A DNA stretch of 64,000 bases from Ceratorhiza oryzae-sativae (lineage: Eukaryota; Basidiomycota; Agaricomycetes; Cantharellales; Ceratobasidiaceae). The stretch is taken from assembly GCA_030998015.1 (NCBI GenBank), contig JARWMV010000238.1:496001-560000 (forward strand), written 5' to 3'. The position numbers and the translations under genes were made by a program. The notes beneath the pieces are model-generated. The model did no database searches, was not told where the DNA came from, and worked only from the letters and a program-made list of their open reading frames with translations. Of the stretch, positions 1 to 11,514 are shown piece after piece; position 1 is the first letter of the stretch, and the number at the start of each line of letters is the position of its first letter.

Positions 1-178
1 CAACGTTACTCCTGTCAGCAAAAAATTTTACCCTTTTTTTTGACCGCAAGCGGCTCCAGTGGCTTGGGGTATGGATATGTGTGCAGGTCGGGAGTTAGAG
101 GATGATTGTTTGTTCGTGCTTGGCGCATGTCGACTGATGTGGCTGTGCAAAACTTTTGGGCGTCTGCCTCGTTCCACT

Positions 179-968
179 ATGGCTCCTTCAGCGCCCAAAC
201 CCAGCGCGAAACTAGCTACCAAAGAAAACAAAAAAGATAAAAAGGAAAAGGTGTTTCATCCTCAATCTCGCAAGGCAGGGCAACTCGAGCGGGCGCAACT
301 ACGCAAAAACAAACTTGCAGGCGCATCCAGCAAGCGGGCTAAAAACCTCACAGCAAAGGGTCCGTAAAATCTTACCTCGCGGCGCGACCGATATCTGACC
401 CTACCAATGTAGCCGACAGATATGCGTTCTTTTACCATGCTCTTCCACCAGACGTTCTGTTCATGACTTTGCCGGAAATTCACGATATCATCAAGACAGT
501 GTGGTTAGTGCGCCACGACGAGATGCTAGCGGCCGAGCAAGCCCAGCGACGCCCCGGGAAACCACCATCAGCACGTGAGTTAGCACTGTGGGAGATGAAG
601 CTGCAAGACGAGGAGGCGTATCGCAGTGGGCTGGGCAAGTCGTCCCACCCTACTCCCTCTCTGCCAACCCTCTAACGTCCTTTATAGCACTGCCAGACTT
701 GACTGATCCCGCAACTGTAACATTATTCCGCGCATGGGAAACCAGGTCCCATGATCCAGCGTATCTTCATCTGTTACGGACTATCCGAGTGTCTAGTTCA
801 AACCCCGATTCGTTGGTTGTGGAACACATTGGAGCGCGGGCGGTGGACGAGCAGCAGCAACAAAGGGCAAAGGAGGAAAAGGCAAAGGTCGACGCTGCAA
901 ATCGGGCCGCGTCTCGGCAAGAGGCGGAAAAAGCAGCTAGGGATGTTTCCAAGATGGATGTGGACTAG
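179..968 (+). CDS. TMA16: TMA16-like translation machinery-associated protein
   Basis: Basic N-terminus (Lys-rich, with KVFHPQSRKAGQLERA), then a helical middle (DRYAFFYHALP, LPEIHDIIKTVWL) and a charged tail ending SKMDVD. This order matches the Tma16 family, which binds pre-60S ribosomal particles in yeast. Three exons: 179-359, 413-634 and 688-968, giving 227 residues. The frame fits only if intron 1 uses the donor at 360 and intron 2 uses a GC donor (GCAAGT) at 635 with acceptor at 687. The ATG at 179 is chosen because the basic Tma16 start motif begins there and in-frame sequence upstream looks unlike the family. It is followed on the same strand by the Bud6-domain gene about 320 bp downstream. 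Family assignment is from remembered motif order, not a search. Confidence 0.85.
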
Positions 969-1289
969 CTCGGTCTGTGGATAGGTTCGGTTCCGGCTCC
1001 TCGTATACCTCTGGTTTTGATTAAAATGTACACCCTTTGCCATCCTGGATTTGCATGGGTTATGCTGATAGCCGCAGTCTTTGTATCACGAATTGTATTA
1101 TAATCACACTTTCCCCTCCACAATGATGCTAGCATACTCAAAAACACCAAGCCTGACAAATAAAATCCTTGGCTGCTTACATGAATGTATGCACCCATTT
1201 GGGCTATTTTATTTGGCCATTGATTCTCCCCCCTATCCGTCAAACAGCTCCTATTCTCAACCTCCACGTTCGTTTCTTTCTCGCTCACA
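969..1289. other. Intergenic, no gene seen
   Basis: A 321-bp spacer between TMA16 and the triple Bud6-domain gene, holding the TMA16 3' end and the promoter of the next gene. CT-rich sequence just before the ATG at 1290 is typical of fungal promoters. Nothing else is supported. Confidence 0.6.
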
Positions 1290-3294
1290 ATGGCTACCAC
1301 TCGTTATAATTTTCACCTCGGACATAGTATAGAATCTTTAACTTCAGAGACTCACGTTCTTTTGCAACTATTGACCGATTGGTCGCACGGCGACGCGACA
1401 AAAAGGCAAATTTACGACGGATATGTCAATTTGGCAATGGCCTTTATTGCCTGTAGCTACGCCCTTGAGGAGAATGGGGTCGATATGAGGTATGCTATAA
1501 CTCAAATAATGAAATATACCACTGAATGTGGTTGGTGTGCAGCACGCCTCGCATTTCGCCTCAACATATATTTGACCAGTTGGAGCGTATGTTATCCTTG
1601 GGAGCAACGCACCAAGTCCGGGATACCTATCTGCCCTCTATCCGAAGCTCTGTTCAAATTCTCCTTCAGGATCTACGAGCCAAACGACGCGAGTCTTATC
1701 AACGTTCGAGGTCGCGCAAACGAGAATCCTTGGATTCGAGCTCGACCGCGAGTACGATGGTGGAGGTTGAACGAGCGAAAACTCTCCAGTGTCTAAATGG
1801 GCAGGGCCTGTACCGGGAATCACCATTCCAATCTTCGGAGGTGGCCTTGTTCTCTCATAGCTCCGATTCTGAAGACTGTTCGATTATTGACGTCTCGGAA
1901 AGCAGTTCTTTGGCTAGCTTGGACGGATTGGCTTGCGATCATGGAGAAAAATACGTTTGTGGACCTTGTGGAACTGTGTGCATCGAGCCTATTCAAAACG
2001 CTGTGGATTCTTTGACTTGTACTTCGCTCGAGCTGAGGAACTTGCTCGAAAAGTGGCGCGTAGACCCTGTGCTGGCTGTCAATCTCCATCTTTCTTGGAT
2101 GCGGGTATCTCAAGATTATGACGCTGCTGTCGAAGTTTTTAGAAACAAAGGGGCTTATATTGAGTATGCCTTGGTTCATTCTAACTCTTATCTGAAGCTA
2201 ATGCCCGTTCCATTTTACAGAGACTTGAAACCAGTCGTGCAGGAGCTCAAAACCGCGGTGAGCAAAGCCGCTCACTTTCCGTACCTTTGCGGTCACGACG
2301 AGCTGCGAGATCGGATCTTGTTCGAGGCATGTAGCTCTGTCGACCAGCTTAATCGAGGTCTCAAGTCCCGACAACGTAAATATATGCTCAAGGTGAGAGA
2401 CCATATCCTTCGATAACACATTAACTACATATGCTTTCTAGCATGCACCTGCCATAAAATCGAGCGTTACACACTTTCTGGTATGCCTCAAGAATCTTGG
2501 CAAGCTCTTGTCCCGATGGAGTCACGGCAAGGTTCACCGAAATTGCGTAGGCCATGCTTGTGTTGTATTGGATTGTGCGTTCAAGATTGTTATTTCGGCG
2601 TTTTATGCACACGGAGTAGATGTTTCGTACGTAGGGGCATTCCATCTTTTCGATGCATTTCTAATGCTGTAACTCCAGGGACCTCATTCCTTCTCCATCC
2701 GATAATTTGAACACCACTTTGCAAAATATCCTCGCGGATGAACCTTCGCCGGACAATTGGAAGAAACATGAGCCTATGCTTGGTGCCATTGTCAAGAATA
2801 TCCTGGCGTCTCTGCTGAGGAAAAACACAGACGATCGTCTCACAATTGAAATTTGGTGGTCTGCAGTCTCTTCTGATGAGCCAGAGGACCTCGAGGCGTT
2901 GGATGTTGAACATGGTTCGGGCCAATCCATGGAACCGCCCGCCGTCACGCCGGTGAAATCAGACGCCGGCCTTCCTCAGTCTTGGTCTCGTACTCCGACT
3001 CTGGGCCATGATCTTGGCAAAATGGCACCGCTTGCTCCTAGTACTGCAAGTGCGTTTAGGCGCGGCGCAACGCAGATAACATCAACTTTGATGCCTCGTC
3101 CTTTGACCATTCATCAAGTTGGACCTTTGGTTGATTCGCTGGACAGCTCGAGGCCTTGCGCTCCTACAAGAAAATCTCGGAGCAAAGGGAGCGCTATCGG
3201 TACAGTTATTCGGCGCATGAGTGGACGTATTACCTCGATGTTCGAGTCGGGAGACGCCAGAACGCCTGGTCGGAACATGCGCTCGTCAGCCTGA
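1290..3294 (+). CDS. Protein with three tandem Bud6/AIP3 N-terminal-like domains
   Basis: Five exons: 1290-1489, 1543-2163, 2221-2392, 2442-2626 and 2679-3294, giving 597 residues in a consistent frame. Three regions (about residues 12-110, 218-330 and 335-445) each resemble the N-terminal domain of the BUD6 protein encoded 1.1 kb downstream. Copies 1 and 3 share the loop motif WSHG (BUD6 has WSKG) and end their first half with GVDMS or GVDVS (BUD6: GIDMS). Copy 2 is more diverged (GAYIE). In all three, a phase-2 intron splits the codon right after this motif, as in BUD6. Copies 1 and 2 are joined by a Ser-rich acidic linker with a small Cys pair (VCGPCG). The tail (about 446-597) is Ser/Arg-rich and has no AIP3 C-terminal actin/formin-binding core. 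No function is known. A role in polarity, perhaps as a binding competitor of Bud6, is inference only. Confidence 0.8.
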
Positions 3295-3527
3295 CTCTGA
3301 GAATGTATAGAGCATGTTATAAAATATATCAATGTATTTCTACGGTTTGATCCAAAGTTGGCTTTCGCCGCCAAAAATGAACGAGAGCCGTGTTATCCCG
3401 GCAAGGAGTGTGTTTGGCTATGCTTGGCCAAGGTCTATTAAATAGGGGGATCCAAGTTTCCTGATTTTTTACGGCTGCTACCACATTCTCTGATTTATCC
3501 ATAAAAACTTGCACTATATTTCAAAAC

Positions 3528-4195
3528 ATGCGCGAGTCTATTGCCACTAGTTCACCTGATATATCCGACCCCACGCACCCCCCGCTGGGTATCACGCATT
3601 TACGACAATTACGCGATCCGGCCACATACGCGGCTGCTCCATCAGCAAATGCAGAGGCACCTCTCGATCCAGATTGTGAAGTTAAACCTTTGCCTCAGAT
3701 ACCGCTCGTATGGCCGTCTGTAGCTAGAGTGAGTGCCGCTCCCCTCCCCCCCTGATGCTCGGACTCGAGTTGATATTTTGATAGCACGAGCCCTCGGTCA
3801 ACATCAGCATTACCAAGTTCCTAATTTCTGTACAGATTCTTTGTGACAGCATGGAGCTTCTGACTCCTACCGGAGGGGGGCAGGACGAGGTCAAGGACGC
3901 GTTTGCCAAAATGGTCCAAGAATGGCTTCGTGTTCAGGAGAGTCTGGTTGAGTGCTGTGCGCAGGATACCCGGTGAGTTTTGAATTTCAACCGAACAGCT
4001 AGCTGTAGCTAACAAGAGATCTGAAGCGATGTTGAGGACGGCATGTGCAAGATTCACCGGATTGTATCGCATATCGTCAACATGGATGGGCACGCGAGGT
4101 TTACGGATAGACAGGCGGTTCCGATGTTTCAGGACACGATGCGGGACGAGGTGGTTAATGTTTTGAGAGCCAAGGGGCACATTTCAGACTATTAG
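3528..4195 (+). CDS. Small uncharacterised protein, possible diverged Bud6 N-domain
   Basis: Three exons (3528-3728, 3836-3972, 4027-4195) give 168 residues. The N-terminal third is Pro-rich and looks disordered; the rest is predicted by eye to be helical. From VARILCDSMELL onward, spacing and hydrophobic pattern resemble the BUD6 N-terminal domain (VTRLLVATKHLL). The second intron is phase 2 and falls just before DVED, where BUD6 has its phase-2 intron before DLLD. The last helix ends MRDEVVNVLRAKG against VRAIIKNLLQGLR in BUD6. Residue identity is low, so homology is a hypothesis. The gene sits between the triple-domain gene and BUD6 on the same strand, which fits a local duplication. The gene model is well supported by consistent splice sites. 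Confidence 0.6.
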
Positions 4196-4392
4196 ACGGA
4201 CTGTATGAGCGATGCATTTTCTGTCGCGAGCCACATTTGCCACGCTGTTTGGTTGGATGTATTTGGAATTGATTAGTCACAGGGGCGGTTCGCTTGGAGC
4301 CCAGGCCGTGCGTGATTCCGAACTGAGCGCGTTCTCGTCCGCCGCTTGCGTTTTGTGTGTGTGCTCGGCCGCGAGCGAGGCGAAAACAGCGA

Positions 4393-7300
4393 ATGTCGGT
4401 CATGCCCCAGCATCCCCCGGGCGGTCGCCAGCAGTCGGTCAACTACCCTACACCCAACGACCATGATCACCCAAACCCATCGTCCAGGACGTCGACCCGG
4501 AGCTCAACGAGGGGCCCCGGCAGAGAAGGCAGCATACGCTCTACATCTGCGGTACGTCCCGAACATCGCTCTCGCGCCCGTTCACTCACCGGTGGCGCAG
4601 CCGGTCCCCGCTGTACAAACGGCCGTCACCCGACTCCTCGTCGCGACGAAACACCTGCTCGAGTCCTTGACCCAATGGAGCAAAGGGGAGATCAGCGAAA
4701 CGGGCGTGAGTGATGTATACGTTCGGATGGGCAACGACTTCAACTCGGCTGTCGCTGCGTTCCAAGCATGTGGGATCGACATGTCGTGCGTGCCTCACTT
4801 TTTCTGGCCGATTTCTTTCGGACATGCTAACGGGCGCTCGGCGCGATGTTTTGTTTCATGCAGAGACCTTTTGGACGTGCCGGAGCAACTTCGACACGTT
4901 TTGGAGACTGCGCTCGCCGAGGATGCCACACCAGAGAATTTGGAGCTGTACTTGCCCGAGGTCCGGGCGATCATCAAGAACCTTTTGCAAGGTCTGAGGG
5001 TCAAGCAGCATGATTACAAAATTTCCGGCTCGCGCAGGTCAGATACTGGCCGTTCGGACTCGAGCCAGTCGCATCTCGAACGATTACACAGTATGGCCGC
5101 GTCCGAGCGACCAGACAGGGCAAACCCTGTCGTCCGCTCTGCAACGCAGCCTGCCAGGCCTAGCTCCTCCCGTCCTGACTCTGGTATGCCAATGCCCACT
5201 CCCCCGAGTTCGGGTAGCGAGCATTGGGTCGGCGGGTTTGTTCCTCCACAAGGCCCGGGTCCACAGCTCCAATCAGGCGACTATCAATCCAGCTCCGCAC
5301 AGCCCCCCGCTAGGACAACGTCTCGCGCGTCTACTGCTTCAACTCAACCGTCATACGGACGGTCGCCACAGAATTTTATACATCAACCTGTCCACGAAGA
5401 GACCGATGACGATACATCTCGCAAGACTGTTCCCAGGAAACCCTCTGGTCATGGAAGATCTCTGTCCAGGGCGAGCGCTTCGAGTGGCGGACAGCCTAGC
5501 GAAGTCCCGCCTCCGCCACGTGCGCCGTCTATGGCGCCCCAGCTTCCGCCCATCTCTGCAGAAGTCAAACGCTATTCGCTTTCGGATAACCCCATCCTGC
5601 GCGGTTCACCACCTTATCCCCCATCGACGCTCCCAAATGTTGCCGAGTCTATCCAGCAGTCACAGCAGACTGGGCGCAGTCCTGGCGGCTCAACATCTAC
5701 GCCACTTCCCCCTCCTCCACCTAATGTGGCCGTCGACGCTTCTGCGCCGGCACCTCCCAGTGAACCTGCACATCCTATCCAGCCTACCATCAATCGTCCA
5801 ATGTCACCTTCCCCGCCGCCTGATACACCAATTTCAGACGGCGGACAAGCAGAGCTGAATGACAAGGCGCTGAGTGCTCTCAAGTCGCGTGAGGCATTGA
5901 CCCGCCGAGCCTCGAAACGCTTTTCGACCTACACTTACAACAAGATGACGAGCACCCCGAGCGCTCCGGCTACGAATGCTTCGGGCACCCAGAAAAACAG
6001 GCGTTCGATGATAGCTGGGAACCTTCTTTCGACTGGTGATCTGAACACACTGTCGGAAGTGGAGGATGCGCCTAGCCCCAAGGCTCAGCGTTCGCGGACA
6101 CTTGATCCAGGAAGATGGGGTGGGCCAGGTGAGGCTCCACCACCAGTGCCTCCTCTTCCCAGCGCCGGATCGAGGCTCTTACCAAGCACCACTGAGGAGA
6201 CTGCAGAGGAGGTCGATCGGATGAGAAAGTAGCAGAGAGTGCCCCAGAAGTAATGGCGACACCAAAGGCGTCTGCTCAGCCTTCGCGTCCACCGTCGCCC
6301 CCTTCAAACCGCCCTTTCACTGTGTTCTTGCAGCTAGAGAGCCAGGTCCGCAAAGCCGAGTTTGAACCCGGGATGACGCTCGCCGCGCTTCGGGTCCTGT
6401 TTGTGGAAAAGTTCCAATACAATCCAGGACTGGACAACTTCCCCGATATCTACATTCGGGACCCAACTAGCCAGGTCATGTACGAGCTGGAAGATATCAA
6501 TGAAGTCAAGGAAAAGAGCTTGCTCTCTTTGAATATTGAACGTGAGCCGCCCACCTATCGTCATTGTACGTTATACTGAGTATATTCTAGCGCTCGGCCA
6601 AATTAAGCAGCATATCGATGCCCAGATGTCAAGCCTTTCTCAAGACATACGAGAGCTCAAATCAAGCGTGGCCAATATGAAACGTCTCTCTGTTCAGCCC
6701 CCTGCTGCGCCACCGCCTGCGAATGGGGCCGGCCCCGAGCTCATTCGTCCAACTGAGCGCGCGTTCCAAACTCTAGCGCGGCGCCTGTCCAAGATTCGCA
6801 CGGAAACTGCAGCTCCAGATAGCGCTCAATCATTACAACCCCCAGCGAACACGTCTATGCTTCAGCCTCAGCCGACAGGGTCTTCAATGATTTCTCAGAA
6901 CACCAGCACCTCCAACTTTACCATGATGTCCGACGCGGCATCTGTGCGAATCGTCTCTGATCTCAAGACCCAGTTTGACGAGATCGTGCTGTTGCGTCGG
7001 GATCTGGGTATCATGCGCCAGATGTACGTGGACTTCGTAAACCAGACCAAGTCGTCCATCTCGAATATGCGGGCGCAAGCTCAAGCTGTGCGTCAATTAG
7101 CGGGTACCAAGGTCTCGGGCGATCGTGCGTACGTTGTGGCTGGGCGCGAGAAGCTCGACTCTCGTACGACGACACTGTTGACAAAGTTGGAAGAACTCCA
7201 AGATAGCGTCGAGAATCTACGACACGACGTTGTGAAGCGACACGTTACACCTCGCCCTGCCGTCATGAAGATGATGAAGGAGACAATCGAAGGGACTTCG

Positions 7301-7930
7301 GCCGAGATTCAAAGCATCAAAGAGTACATTTCGACAGTACAACCAATGTGGAAGCAGACTTGGGCCAAGGAGCTTGCTAGCATCGTCGAGGAACAAGAGT
7401 TTTTGCGTCATATCTCCGAGTTTGTGGAGGACCTTGAGGCCGATCATGGTGAAGCAGCCAAGATCTTCGAGGATATAAATGGCGTAGTCAGCATGCGGCC
7501 GAGTGCACCTTCTGCGCGCGCCTTGCGCACCTTCCGTCCAGCGCCAGTAGAAGACGCACAGCAGGGTATCTCCAACGTGCTGCTGCAAATCCGAGGCTCA
7601 AACGTAGACCCAGACGCGCGGATGCGAGCGATCGAGGCTAGCCAGCGTCAACGCAAGCTCGATTTAGCTGGCCGATCCGACGCATTCACTCAAGAACTAT
7701 CAGGGTATGTGCAAGGGAAAAAGTTGAAGATGACGGGTGGAGCAGAGGAAGCCGAGCGTGTTCGTCAAAAACGAAATGAGGTGACGCTTAAAGCGATGTT
7801 TGGTATCAACGGAGGTGGGGCAGCGAGTGTTGGTTCTCAGCCTTCGCCGTCTCGCTCAAATGCGAGCGAATCGTCTCCAGCAGCGCAGTCAGGACAATTG
7901 CCCGGCGCAGCAGAAGGAGGTGGGACATAG
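4393..7930 (+). CDS. BUD6: Bud6/Aip3 actin-interacting polarity factor
   Basis: Bud6 is a formin co-activator and actin-binding protein of the polarisome. The model has exons 4393-4551, 4601-4785, 4864 to about 6230, then to 6541, and 6591-7930, giving about 1,100 residues. Order: short disordered start; Bud6 N-terminal domain (about 57-165); long Ser/Pro-rich linker (about 170-530) with polyproline stretches; AIP3 core starting at VFLQLESQVRKAEF and continuing through a ubiquitin-like section (FQYNPGLDNFPDIYIRD) and long coiled-coil helices (IKQHIDAQMSSLSQDIRELK onward); disordered tail. Start is 4393 or the ATG at 4402. The frame changes near 6196-6232: either a 68-nt intron (6129-6196) or one missing base near 6229 joins the linker to the core. 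The second reading gives the more natural protein. Confidence 0.88.
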
Positions 7931-8301
7931 CTTGAGGAGCAAAGTATATTTGGGGCCTATGCCTGATCCGTGGACAATGTATGTTTCGTGTCTTGTGTTT
8001 TCTTAGTGTATGCGTCGTCTAGTGGCACCCCAGAAGTATGTTTCCTTACGGATCTTTGGATCAGATATGTAGTCAATCCTTTGCTTTTATTAATTGCTGC
8101 GCTGTTGCTCGGTGTTTCGATCCATTCGTTACTCAATAAATAAAGAACCTATCATCTACCATGTCGAACAAGTCAATTGGCATGTGCTTTCATAACGGGT
8201 ATTTGCGAACCATGCATCAATGGCAAGCACGGGTTTCTTGACTATTTAAAAAATAAGGGCTGGGCTACATTCACCAGCACCAGGAATTCATTAACTTCGG
8301 G
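7931..8301. other. Convergent intergenic region
   Basis: A 371-bp spacer between the 3' ends of BUD6 (+) and the glycosyltransferase gene (-). It contains AATAAA-like sequence near 8136-8142 that could serve the BUD6 transcript. No gene seen. Confidence 0.5.
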
Positions 8302-11216
8302 TCACCCCTGCATCAAATCCAAGCCATCATCATGCACTACGACAGAAGTAGGTGACTTGTATGATCCCCCAAATGAAGGGATACTTCTGTCGGGGGGGCA
8401 AAGAAACTCGAGAGCATCTCGGTGTACTTCATCCGTGCTGCAAGTCGACATATCCTCACGCCAGGCGAACCCAGCGGCTTGTAGTTTCTCCAAAGAAGAC
8501 ACTTCGCCCCAAAGGTCGAGAACAGGCAAGGCTGACCACTCGGGAAGATTGGCAAGAGGTAGATCCAGGAGCTGAATTCCACGCGCTGTCCCCGGGTAGA
8601 GCCGAGCAGTCTCAGTGTCTTGCATGAGTGGAAGAAAGTAATCTTTTTGCTTTTCTTCAGTGACATCTGCCGGAACGTGTTCACCCTTCTCCAGGTGATT
8701 GGTAGAAAGGGACACAGAGTGACTGTAATTCGGGTAAAGGGAGACGTATCCACGGAGAAACACTATCATCAAGCCCACAGGTGTTGGTCCATGTGGTAAA
8801 TCCAGTAAATATTCGACGCACCCATCTCATTGAAAAACTTCTTCCAGGATCGAGACCACCTATTTGAGCGTAAATCTGGCACAACTGGATCCTCCACGGG
8901 CATCGCATATCCTGATAGTCGGAGCGACAGGTACCGTTGAAACTCTCGCCAATGCTCCGGGAAATAGACTGCACCCCAGCTACACGGAACCTAGAGTGTT
9001 GTTTAGCTATACACTCGAAGAAGAGTAGTATTCTCCAACCTGCCTGTGAAAGGTAGGGCGTGTGCGGATGCTCGAGCTGGAGTTTAGTGAAGATGCTTTT
9101 CGGATCGAACGGACGGCGGCCTTCCATCCGAAGTTCAGTGACCTTGGGCTGATATAGACTCACACCATAAATTTGAGAAGACTGATTGTTGTTGCTATTA
9201 TAACTGAAACAGCACATTCGACGTAAACATCGCGTATTCTGAGGACGAGAGCCGGTCCGTACCGGTATCTCAAAACGCAGAACTTTGCCCATGCATAGAA
9301 CATTGGAGAGAGTTCTACATCATCTTCGAGTATAACCCCTGGTTAATTCGGGCCAAGTATGTAAATCAATCATACAAATCATGTCACGAAAGAATGCCTT
9401 ACCGTAAGAGTGATTTCCACGAGGGTACCACGACTCAACAACAGCCGTCATGAGCCCTGCGTAAACGATACGGTGACGAATTGACACATGTCCACTAGTT
9501 GGGCTCATCGAAAAAGTTTCCGCAAGATGGCGCGTCTCTGAATCGGCCGTCTGCTCCATGTTAATCATGATGTTGACCGAGTCTCCAAAGTAATGCGCTT
9601 GCTTCATCGAGTTAAGCAAACGAGACAGCGACCACGGTCGATCATGAGTAACAACAGCGAGTTCAATTTCAGGGATGTCCCAAGCTGCCTCGCGCGTGAG
9701 CGTAGATCGATTATGCCACACGTGAATATCACTAACCTTGCCACTCCTCGAGAGTTAGCATTGCCAACCATTCGGAGTCTTCAAGGTCACCGTAGGGCAA
9801 GTTGATGACTGTTGCTGCGCTAGCGCAAAGCCTTTTCATCACGGGGATCTTCACCCATCCGAAGCCACGATCGACTCCGGTAACAGCCAAAACCTTCCCC
9901 CCAACAGCATTGGACCGGCACCAGGCGGCTATACCTCGCGTTAGCTGAAGTCCATCTTCGCTCCCAGGAACATGTTCCAAAGTATAATGGAGGTGGCACC
10001 CAAGGTTCGCATACATCCAATCTTCGGGTGCGGGATAAGCCATCCCGGTCGAGTTTGTTCGAACCGAAATATAAACATCATGGCCATTTTGAAGCATCCG
10101 GCAGGCGGTTGGCGCAATTGAGTGCATGCTCCGTAAATCGGGTAGTGCAAACGCATATTGTAATACACTAGGCGCAGACGAACGGAGTTGGGCATCCAGG
10201 GAAGTAATCACCGATCTGGATATATTGCTGAGAGCTCGGGTCATCCATGTCTGCTGCGTCTGACAGGAATTGATCGATGTGTACGCTGGGAAAAGGACCC
10301 CTCCCATTCCAAATCCAGTTATACTAGCTATATTCTTTCCTAGGGATGCCCACACTTCAAAAGAGGAGTCGGTGGTAATGCCTAGCCCGGCTTGGTGTAG
10401 GAGGGAAGTAGGTGTCATGAATGGTGGCACCAAGAAGGCGACTGGCTCTGGCCGTCTAGTTTGAGGGGCACAAAACGATTCAAGCCCGTGTAAACGAGCG
10501 CCGCGAACTCCTAGCGGAAACTGCTTGCTGGGTAGCTTGTGATACACAGAGCTCCCATCAGGTGTATTGAATGTTGGTTCGATGCTGTCGTCCAGCGGCC
10601 CAATAATCCACACCCAAGGCGTTTGAACGGATCTTGCGTGATTTAAGCTCGCCAAATCCACCCCATCGCTTTCGATTGTAGTTTGAAAGACCGAAATATG
10701 ATCCATTGTTGGAAGCATCATGTCCAAAAATTCTTCAGTAGTTTTGGTTTGACCTGGTTCCACAAGCAGGTGAATTGGGCATTTCGTATCTTGAAGTTGA
10801 GCTATAAGAGACACGGCGCCGATAGCATCCCGTTTTAAAAAAATGGCCAGGAAGGTCACTTGTAAAGAACAGGGCATAGGGAGGGATCTGATAGAAAGTA
10901 TTTCAAGAACATTTTTTCCTTCAGAGGAGAGTGTCCGAACGTTTGGCAATGGCTCGTTGTGGGTTGATATAGTAAAGCGTTCTGCGGTCCTATGGGAAGT
11001 TTGGTGGTATCTCCAACCCAGAAATATCAAAGCAAAGCCGGTAAGTGCCAATAGGAAGCCTCTTTTGCGAGCGCAGTATGCCGTCCAGGCGACCTTCAAA
11101 CCATGCTTGTTGGGGTCATCGTGATGATTCAACGAAGAATGATTGGAGGAGTTCATCCCTCTTGATTTTGCTCCTTTACGCTGAGTAGGTACAAACATAT
11201 TGTCGAGGAATGGCAC
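8302..11216 (-). CDS. Putative type II membrane glycosyltransferase, GT-A/GT2-like
   Basis: The N-terminus is cytosolic and basic and is followed by one membrane segment at about residues 52-70 (GFLLALTGFALIFLGW), as in Golgi type II glycosyltransferases. A luminal stem and a large N-terminal domain follow. The catalytic half carries IELAVVTHDRPWSLSRLL, which resembles the first beta-alpha unit of GT2 enzymes, and then VILEDDVELSPMFYAWAK, whose EDD is a likely metal/nucleotide-sugar DxD motif. The end reads YVSLYPNYSHSVSLSTNHLEKGEHV and a tail to LDLMQG. Introns near 9355-9405 and 8785-8845 restore this order. At about 9738 the frame shifts between EEWQ and VSDIHVWHN; one missing base would explain it. 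This looks like a fungus-specific GT family; donor and acceptor are unknown. Confidence 0.75.
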
Positions 11217-11514
11217 GGTTTACCCCTGGATATGATGGTGAGTTTCAGGGGTGCCTATTAAGAACGATGATCTTGGCGCTTATCTCACACTGGTGGCCTG
11301 GGTGAAAAACTAGAGAAACCTCAATACAGCGTACACACGATGTCACACTACGACTATCATAAACAGACACAAAATCACGTAGAGGAGAGTGTTGTAAGCA
11401 ACATGTTGATCTAAGTAGATAAAGATCGACTGATTGTAGGCTAGCACGAGGGCCTACCGTACTTCATCCGTACGGATAGTCATTTCTGAAGGGACAACGC
11501 AAGGTAATTAGCTG

